Below are positions 58,101-64,000 of a DNA stretch of 64,000 bases, piece after piece. The stretch is taken from positions 1 to 64,000 of the forward strand of contig JAUJYZ010000255.1 in assembly GCA_033675265.1 (NCBI GenBank). The letters run 5' to 3'. The DNA is from Actinostola sp. cb2023. Its lineage: Eukaryota > Cnidaria > Anthozoa > Actiniaria > Actinostolidae. How positions within the stretch are numbered: the first letter of the stretch is position 1; the number at the start of each line of letters is the position of its first letter. The notes below the pieces were generated by a model. The model saw nothing but the letters and a program-made list of their open reading frames with translations, had not been told where the DNA came from and ran no database searches. The translations under genes and the position numbers were made by a program.

Positions 58101-61100
58101 TGATTATAAGACTAACACTAGATTTGCAAGGTTCGTAAATTTAACGCGAAATAAGAAAAAGGTGGAACTCTTATGGTGAACCAGCATAAGGAGCACTTCA
58201 TGGATCACCAATATTTTTGGCAAAATATCCAGAAAAAGTATTTTTTAAATAATTTTGCTGCAAAAGTTTACCCTTTTGAACATTCACTTTGAATAACAAA
58301 CAAATGGTTTCCCACTAAAATATGGTTGTGAATTCTTTTGGATAAATACACAAAAGTCATGGAAAAGGTTTTTTGAAATAGGCTATATATTTCATTAATA
58401 ATCAACTTAGGAACATGCTCATGAACAAGTTCAAAAAGTTTCCTAGAATGCATCTAGTGGTTGGTGATGGTGGTTGGTGGTGCCGGTTGGTGATGGTGGT
58501 TGGTGATGGTGGTGGTGGTTGCTGGTGTTGGTGATGGTGGTGGTGGTTGTTGGTGGTGGTTGTTGGTGATGGTTGTGGTTGGTGGTGGTGGTTCTGGTGG
58601 TGGTGGTTGGTGGCGATGGTTGGTGGTGATGGTGGTGGTGGTTGGTGGTGGTGGTTGGTGGTGATGGTGGTGGTGATGGTGGTGGTTGTTGGTGATGGTG
58701 GTGGTTGGTTGTGGTTGGTGGTGGTGGTTCTGGTGGCAGTGGTTGGTGGCGGTGGTTGGTGGTGGTGGTGGTTGGTGGTGGTGGTGGTTGGTGGTGGTCG
58801 TTGGTGGTGGTGATGGTTGGTTGGTGGTGGTGGTGGTGGTGGTGGTGGTTGGTGATGATGGTGATGGTGGTGGTTGTTGGTGATGGTGGTGGTTGGTTGT
58901 GCTTGGTGGTGGTGGTTCTGGTGGCGATGGTTGGTGGCAGTGGTTGGTGGTGTTGGTGGTGGTGGTTGGTGGTGGTTGTTGGTGGTTGGATGTGGTTGGT
59001 GGTTGTGGTTGGTGGTGGTGGTTCTGGTGGTGGTGGTGGTTGTTGGTGATGGTGGTGGTTGGTTGTGCTTGGTGGTGGTGGTCCTGGTGGCGATGGTTGG
59101 TGGCAGTGGTTGGTGTGGTGTTGGTGGTGGTGGTGGTGGTGGTGGTTGGTGGTGGATGTGGATGTGGTTGGTGGTTGTGGTTGGTGGTGGTGGTTCTGGT
59201 GGTGGTGTGGATGGTGGTGTTGTTGGTGGTGGTGGTTGGTGGTGGTGGTTGGTGATGATGGTGATGGTGGTGGTGGTTGGTGATGATGGTGATGGTTGGT
59301 GGTGATGGTTGGTGGTGGTGGTGGTGGTTCTGGTGGTGGTGGTTGGTGGTGGTGGTTGGTGGTGGTGGTTCTGGTGGTGGTGGTGTTGGTGGTGATGGTT
59401 GGTGGTGATGGTTGGTGGTGGTGGTGGTGGTTCTGGTGGTGGTGGTTGGTGGTGGTGGTGGTTCTGGTGGTGGTGGTGTTGGTGGTGATGGTTGGTGTGG
59501 TGGTGGTGGTGGTTCTGGTGGTGGTGGTTGGTGGCGGTGGTTGGTGGTGGTGGTTGGTGGTTCTGGTTGGTGGTGGTGGTTCTGGTGGTGGTGGTTGGTG
59601 GTGGTTGTGTTGTTGGTTCTAGTGGTGGTTGGTGGTGGTGGTGGTGGGTGGTTGGTGGTGGGGGTTGTGTGGTGGTGGTGGTGGGTGGTGGTTGTTGGTG
59701 ATGGTGGTGGTGGTTGGTGGTGGTTGGTGATGGTGGTGGTTGGTGGTGGTGGTTGGTGATGATGGTGATGATGTTGGTGGTGGTGGTTGGTGGTGGTGGT
59801 TGGCGGGTGGTGGTTGGTGATGATGGTGATGATGGTGGTTGTTGGTGATGGTGGTGGTTGGTTGTGCTTGGTGGTGGTGGTTCTGGTGGCGATGGTTGGT
59901 GGCAGTGGTTGGTGGTGTTGGTGGTGGTGGTTGGTTGGTGGTGGTTGTTGGTGGTTGGATGTGGTTGGTGGTTGTGGTTGGTGGTGGTGGTTCTGGTGGT
60001 GGTGGTGGTTGTTGGTGATGGTGGTGGTTGGTTGTGCTTGGTGGTGGTGGTCCTGGTGGCGATGGTTGGTGGCAGTGGTTGTGTGGTGTTGGTGGTGGTG
60101 GTTGGTGGTGGTTGTTGGTGGTTGGATGTGGTTGGTGGTTGTGGTTGGTGGTGGTGGTTCTGGTGATGGTGGTGGTGGTGGTTGGTGGTGCTGGTGGTTG
60201 GTGGTGATGGTTGGTGGTGGTGGTGGTTGTTGGTGATGGTGGTGGTGGTTGGTGGTGATGGTGTTGGTGGTGGTGGTGGTGGTGGTTGGTGGTGGTGGTT
60301 GGTGGTGGTGGTTGGTGGTGGTGGTTCTGGTGGTGGTGGTGTTGGTGGTGATGGTTGGTGGTGATGGTTGGTGGTGGTGGTGGTGGTTCTGGTGGTGGTG
60401 GTTGGTGGTGGTGGTTCTGGTGGTGGTGGTGTTGGTGGTGATGGTTGGTGGTGGTGGTGGTGGTTCTGGTGGTGGTGGTTGGTGGCGGTGGTTGGTGGTG
60501 GTGGTTGGTGGTTCTGGTTGGTGGTGGTGGTTCTGGTGGTGGTGGTTGGTGGTGGTTGTTGTTGTTGGTTCTAGTGGTGGTTGGTGGTGTTGGTGGTGGT
60601 TGGTGGTGGTGGTTGGTGATGATGGTGATGGTGGTGGTTGTTGTTGTTGGTGCTGGTGGTTGGTGGTGGTGGTTGGTGGTGATGGTGATGGTGGTGGTGG
60701 TGTTGTTGGTGATGGTGGTGGTGGTTGGTGGTGGTTGGTGATGGTGGTGGTTGGTGGTGGTGGTTGGTGATGATGGTAATGGTTGGTGGTGATGGTTGGT
60801 GGTGTTGGTGGTGGGGGTTGGTGGTGATGGTTGGTGGTGGTGGTTGTTGGTGATGGTGTGGTGGTGGTTGGTGGTGGTTGGTGATGGTGGTGGTTGGTGG
60901 TGGTGGTTGGTGATGATGGTGATGGTTGGTGGTGGTGGTTGGTGGTGGTGGTTGGCGGTGGTGGTTGGTGATGATGGTGATGATGGTGATGATGGTGATG
61001 ATGGTGGTTGTTGGTGATGGTGGTGGTTGGTTGTGGTTGGTGGTGGTGGTTCTGGTTCTGGTGGCGATGGTTGGTGGCGGTGGATGGTGGTGTTGGTGGT

Positions 61101-63507
61101 GGTGGTGGTTGGTGGTGGTGGGTGGTGGTGGTGGTGGTGGTGGTGGTGGTGGTGGTGGTGGTGGTTGGTGATGATGGTGATGGTGGTGGTGGTGGTGATG
61201 ATGGTGATGGTTGGTGGTGATGGTTGGTGGTGCTGGTGGTGGTTCTGGTGGTGGTGGTTGGTGGTGGTGGTTGGTGGTGGTGGTTCTGGTGGTGGTGGTG
61301 TTGGTGGTGATGGTTGGTGGTGATGGTTGGTGGTGGTGGTGGTGGTTCTGGTGGTGGTGGTTGGTGGTGGTGGTTCTGGTGGTGGTGGTGTTGGTGGTGA
61401 TGGTTGGTGGTGATGGTTGGTGGTGGTGGTGGTGGTTCTGGTGGTGGTGGTTGGTTGGTGGTGGTGGTTGGTGGTGGTGGTTGGTGGTTCTGGTTGGTGG
61501 TGGTGGTGGTGGTGGTGGTGGTTGGTGGTGGTGGTTGTTGTTGTGTGGTTCTAGTGGTGGTTGGTGGTGTGGTGGTGGTGGTTGGTGGTGGTGGTTGGTG
61601 ATGATGGTGATGGTGATGGTGGTGGTTGTTGTTGTGGTGGTGGTGGTTGGTGGTGGTGGTTGGTGGTGATGGTTGGTGGTGGTGGTTGGTGGTGATGGTG
61701 GTGGTGGTGGTGGTTGGTGGTGGTGGTGATGGTGGATGGTGGTGGTGGTGGTGGTGGTGGTGATGATGGTAATGGTTGGTGGTGATGGTTGGTGGTGTTG
61801 GTGGTGGTGGTTGGTGGTGTTGGTTGGTGATGATGGTGATGGTTGGTGGTGATGGTTGATGGTGTTGGTGGGTGTTGGTTGGTGGTGTTGGTTGGTGATG
61901 ATGGTGATGGTTGGTGGTTGTTGTTGTTGTTGGTGGTTGGTGGTGGTGGTGGTGGTGGTGGTGGTGGTGGTGGTGGTGGTGGTGGTGTTGTTGTTGTGTT
62001 GGTGGTGGTGGTGGTGGTGGTGGTGGTGGTGGTGGTTGGTGGTGGTGGTGGTTGGTGGTGGTGGTTGGTGGTGGTGGTTGGTGTTGTTGTTGTTGGTGGT
62101 GGTGGTTGGTGATGATGGTGATGTTTGGTGGTGGTGGTTGTTGTTGTTGGTGGTGGTTGGTGGTGGTGGTGGTGGTGATGGTTGGTGGTGGTGGTGTTGT
62201 TGTTGTTGTTGTTGTTGTTGGTGGTGGTGGTTGTTGGTGATGGTGGTGGTGGTGGTTGGTGGTGCTGGTGGTTGGTGGTGATGGTTGGTGGTGGTGGTTG
62301 TTGTGATGGTGGTGGTGGTGGTGGTGGTGGTTGGTGGTGGTGGTGGTGGTGGGTGGTGGTGGTTAGTGGTGGTGGTTGTTGGTGATGGTGGTGGTGGTTG
62401 GGTGGTGGTTGGTGATGGTGGTGGTTGGTGGTGGTGGTTGGTGATGATGGTGATGGTTGGTGGTGGTGGTTGGTGATGATGGTGATGGTGGTGGTTGTTG
62501 GTGATGGTGGTGGTTGGTTGTGGTTGGTGGTGGTGGTTCTGCTTCTGGTGGCGATGGTTGGTGGCGGTGGATGGTGGTGTTGGTGGTGGTGGGTGGTGGT
62601 GGTGGTTGGTGGTGGTGGTGGTTGTTGGTGGTGGTTGGTGATGATGGTGATGGTGGTGGTGCATGGTGATGATGGTGATGGTTGGTGGTGATGGTTGGGT
62701 GGTGGTGGTGGTGGTTCTGGTGGTGGTGGTTGGTGGTGGTGGTTGGTGGTGGTGGTTCTGGTGGTGGTGGTGTTGGTGGTGATGGTTGGTGGTGATGGTT
62801 GGTGGTGGTGGTGGTGGTGGTTCTGGTGGTGGTGGTTGGTGGTGGTGGTTGGTGGTGGTGGTTCTGGTGGTGGTGGTGTTGGTGGTGATGGTTGGTGGTG
62901 ATGGTTGGTGGTGGTGGTTCTGGTGGTGGTGGTTGGTGGCGGTGGTTGGTGGTGGTGGGTGGTGGTTCTGGTTGGTGGTGGTGGTTCTGGTGGTGGTGGT
63001 GGTGGTTGGTGGTGGTGGTTGTTGTTGTTGGTTCTGGTGGTGGTGGTGGTGGTGGTTGGTGATGATGGTGATGATGGTGGTGGTTGTTGGTGGTGGTGGT
63101 GGTGGTGGTGGTGGTGGTGGTGGTGGTGGTGGTGGTGGTTGGTGGTGATGTTGGTGGTGGTTGGTGGTGTTGGTGTGGTGATGATGGTGATGGTTGGTGG
63201 TGATGGTTGATGGTGTTGGTGGTGGTGGTTGGTGGTGTTGGTGGTGATGATGGTGATGGTTGGTGGTGGTGGTTGTTGTTGTTGGTGGTGGTGGTGGTGG
63301 TGGTTGGTGGTGATGGTGGTGGTGGTGGTTGTTGTTGTTGTTGTGTGGTGGTGGTGGTTGTTGGTGATGGTGGTGGTGGTGGTTGGTGGTGGTGGTGGTT
63401 GGTGATGATGGTGATGTTTGGTGGTGGTGGTTGTTGTTGTTGGTGGTGGTTGGTGGTGGTTGGTGGTGATGGTTGGTGGTGGTGGTTGTTGTTGTTGTTG
63501 TTGGTGG

Positions 63508-63539
<32 letters not shown>

Positions 63540-63840
63540 GGTTGGTGGTGGTGGTGGTGGTGGTGGTGGTTGGTGGTGGTGATGGTTGGTGGTGATGGTT
63601 GTTGGTGATGGTGGTGGTGGTTGGTGGTGGTTGGTGGTGGTGGTGGTTGGTGGTGGTGGTGGTTGGTGGTGATGGTTGGTGGTGGTGGTTGTTGTTGTTG
63701 GTGGTGTTGGTGGTGGTGGTGGTTGGTGGTTGTATATAATTATTGATTAATTAAATTATTATCGTATCAAGCTGACACTAGGTGTTTTGTACCACCTCTA
63801 GAGTAGGTTCTTTGTATAACAATGCTTACCGCTACATGTC
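55172..63840 (-). CDS. Tandem EGF membrane protein, copy E (partial, interrupted)
   Basis: Terminal exon 55172-55251 is intact (80 nt, hydrophobic tail ending TGA at 55172-55174). The conserved intron border (ACCACCTCTAGAGTAGG, 63790) and the donor GTAAGC (63824-63829) are present. After only 11 bases of the last EGF exon (63830-63840, encoding the Thr-Cys-Ser end) the sequence changes abruptly to the MITE-like element also seen at 3858. Upstream exons are outside the window. The copy is either interrupted by the insertion or its remaining exons continue beyond it. Confidence 0.65.
55307..55872. repeat. Last-intron VNTR of copy E, part 1
   Basis: GGTGGTGGTTGGTGGTGG array ending in a run of GGTGGTTGGTGGT repeats (55790-55855). 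Both-strand frames are artefacts. Confidence 0.9.
56301..56469. mobile_element. 169-bp hairpin element
   Basis: Arms of about 65 bp: AATGAAAGCGAAAACAAGAA, GTGAATA.TATTTTGATCGATG pairs with CATCGATCAAAATGTATTCA, CTTCTCGTTTTCGCTTTCATT. Confidence 0.88.
57134..57576. mobile_element. 443-bp fold-back element
   Basis: Arms of about 145 bp: AGTTATAGAGGTTTGAAATC, TCAATATGCAAAT pairs with ATTTGCATATTGAGATTTCA, AACCTCTATAACTCATAAA; outer pair CCTGTGAGATTGTTTTAAAA / TTTTAAAACAACTTCTCTCAGG. Confidence 0.85.
58457..63728. repeat. Last-intron VNTR of copy E, part 2 (~5.3 kb)
   Basis: The largest GGT/TGG/TTG array of the family. Larger blocks recur: GGTTGGTTGTGCTTGGTGG with GTTCTGGTGGCGATGG (about 58880, 59048, 59860, 60020), and GTTCTGGTGGTGGTGG, TGTTGGTGGTGATGG (about 59370, 60326, 61286, 61376, 62756, 62860). 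The 697-residue His/Pro/Thr frame on minus at 60571-62664 is a repeat artefact. Confidence 0.9.
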
Positions 63841-64000
63841 AATGGCAGACATATATTATTTAGAGGTTAATGCACTCGAGCGAGTGGGTTATCAGGATTT
63901 ACCTGCACGAGTTCACTAACAATGAACGAGAAATGTAAATACTGCATGAGGCGTAGCCGAGTGCAGTATGAGAAAATTTTGAGTTCCTTGTTTGTAATCG
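63841..64000. mobile_element. Fold-back MITE-like element, second copy (cut by window end)
   Basis: Matches 3858-4020: AATGGCAGACAT, GCACTCGAGCGAGTGGGTTA, TTTACCTGCACGAGTTCACT and GAGTGCAGTATGAGAAAATT. It truncates the last EGF exon of copy E. Confidence 0.85.

Larger units (their letters stand above)
55873..58456. mobile_element. 2.6-kb composite insertion inside the copy E VNTR
   Basis: AT-rich block interrupting the VNTR, with weak inverted ends (GCATTCTTACC / CCTAGAATGC) and repeated GAACATGTTCAAA-like palindromes near both ends (55931, 56020, 57909, 58425). It contains two nested hairpins (56301 and 57134). No transposase or gene is recognised. Confidence 0.65.

Noticed and set aside
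60571..62664. 697-residue His/Pro/Thr/Asn open frame on minus, with similar long frames at 16381-17856, 28204-29241, 39073-39957 and 55140-55899
   Set aside because: They are trinucleotide-repeat frames without stops inside an intron; both strands and several frames are open, and composition follows the repeat exactly.

Overview
This is a window of animal (metazoan) nuclear DNA. It has interrupted genes with GT..AG introns, a UDP-glucose dehydrogenase gene with the usual metazoan exon pattern, calcium-binding EGF-domain proteins, TATA/CCAAT-type promoters, and very many satellites and fold-back (MITE-like) transposons. No bacterial operon, Shine-Dalgarno or CRISPR logic is present. The species cannot be fixed from sequence alone; an invertebrate, possibly an early-branching marine one, fits best.

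Layout. (1) 1-5046, plus strand: the 3' part of a UGDH gene, seven exons with minisatellite-filled introns. Almost every exon carries small insertions that break the frame while the protein similarity stays high. (2) 5035-7150: a C-rich minisatellite that grew out of the stop-codon end of UGDH and decays rightward. (3) About 7150-64000: a tandem segmental duplication holding five copies of one minus-strand gene family, here called copies A to E from left to right. Each unit reads, in transcription order: TATA/CCAAT promoter with a perfect 11-bp Rel/NF-kB-type palindrome; non-coding first exon ending in GTGAGT; exon 1 with a cytoplasmic tail and a signal-anchor helix; exon 2 with half an EGF domain; exon 3 with four EGF domains; exon 4 with a variable number of EGF domains; a last intron filled with a (TGG/TTG)n repeat of 0.3 to 5.8 kb; and an 80-nt terminal exon coding for a hydrophobic C-terminus. 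All coding junctions are phase 1. The spliced lengths of B, C and D are exact multiples of three (3042, 1029 and 1410 nt, giving 1013, 342 and 469 residues). The copies differ in EGF number: about 13 (A), 22 (B), 6 (C), 9 (D). E is cut by a transposon at the window end.

Between and inside the genes lie a 43-bp satellite of more than 80 copies and a ~105-bp satellite of ~15 copies. Each is an amplification of a sequence that is single-copy in the other units. There are also many inverted-repeat elements. Several can be delimited by target-site duplications and by the empty site in a sister unit: a CACAGG..CCTGTG family with 7-bp TSDs (three examples), a CACCTATT family with TATA TSDs (two examples), a TTAA-flanked element, and a TA-flanked element carrying inverted heptanucleotide arrays.

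How the pieces fit: the family looks like a recently expanded, repeat-number-variable set of surface EGF proteins with a predicted anchor at both ends and a possible Rel-responsive promoter. That is consistent with a recognition, adhesion or defence role, but the function is inference. The left ~12 kb (UGDH and copy A) is rich in 1-2 base indels whereas B-D are clean, so part of the damage may be base-calling error rather than gene decay.
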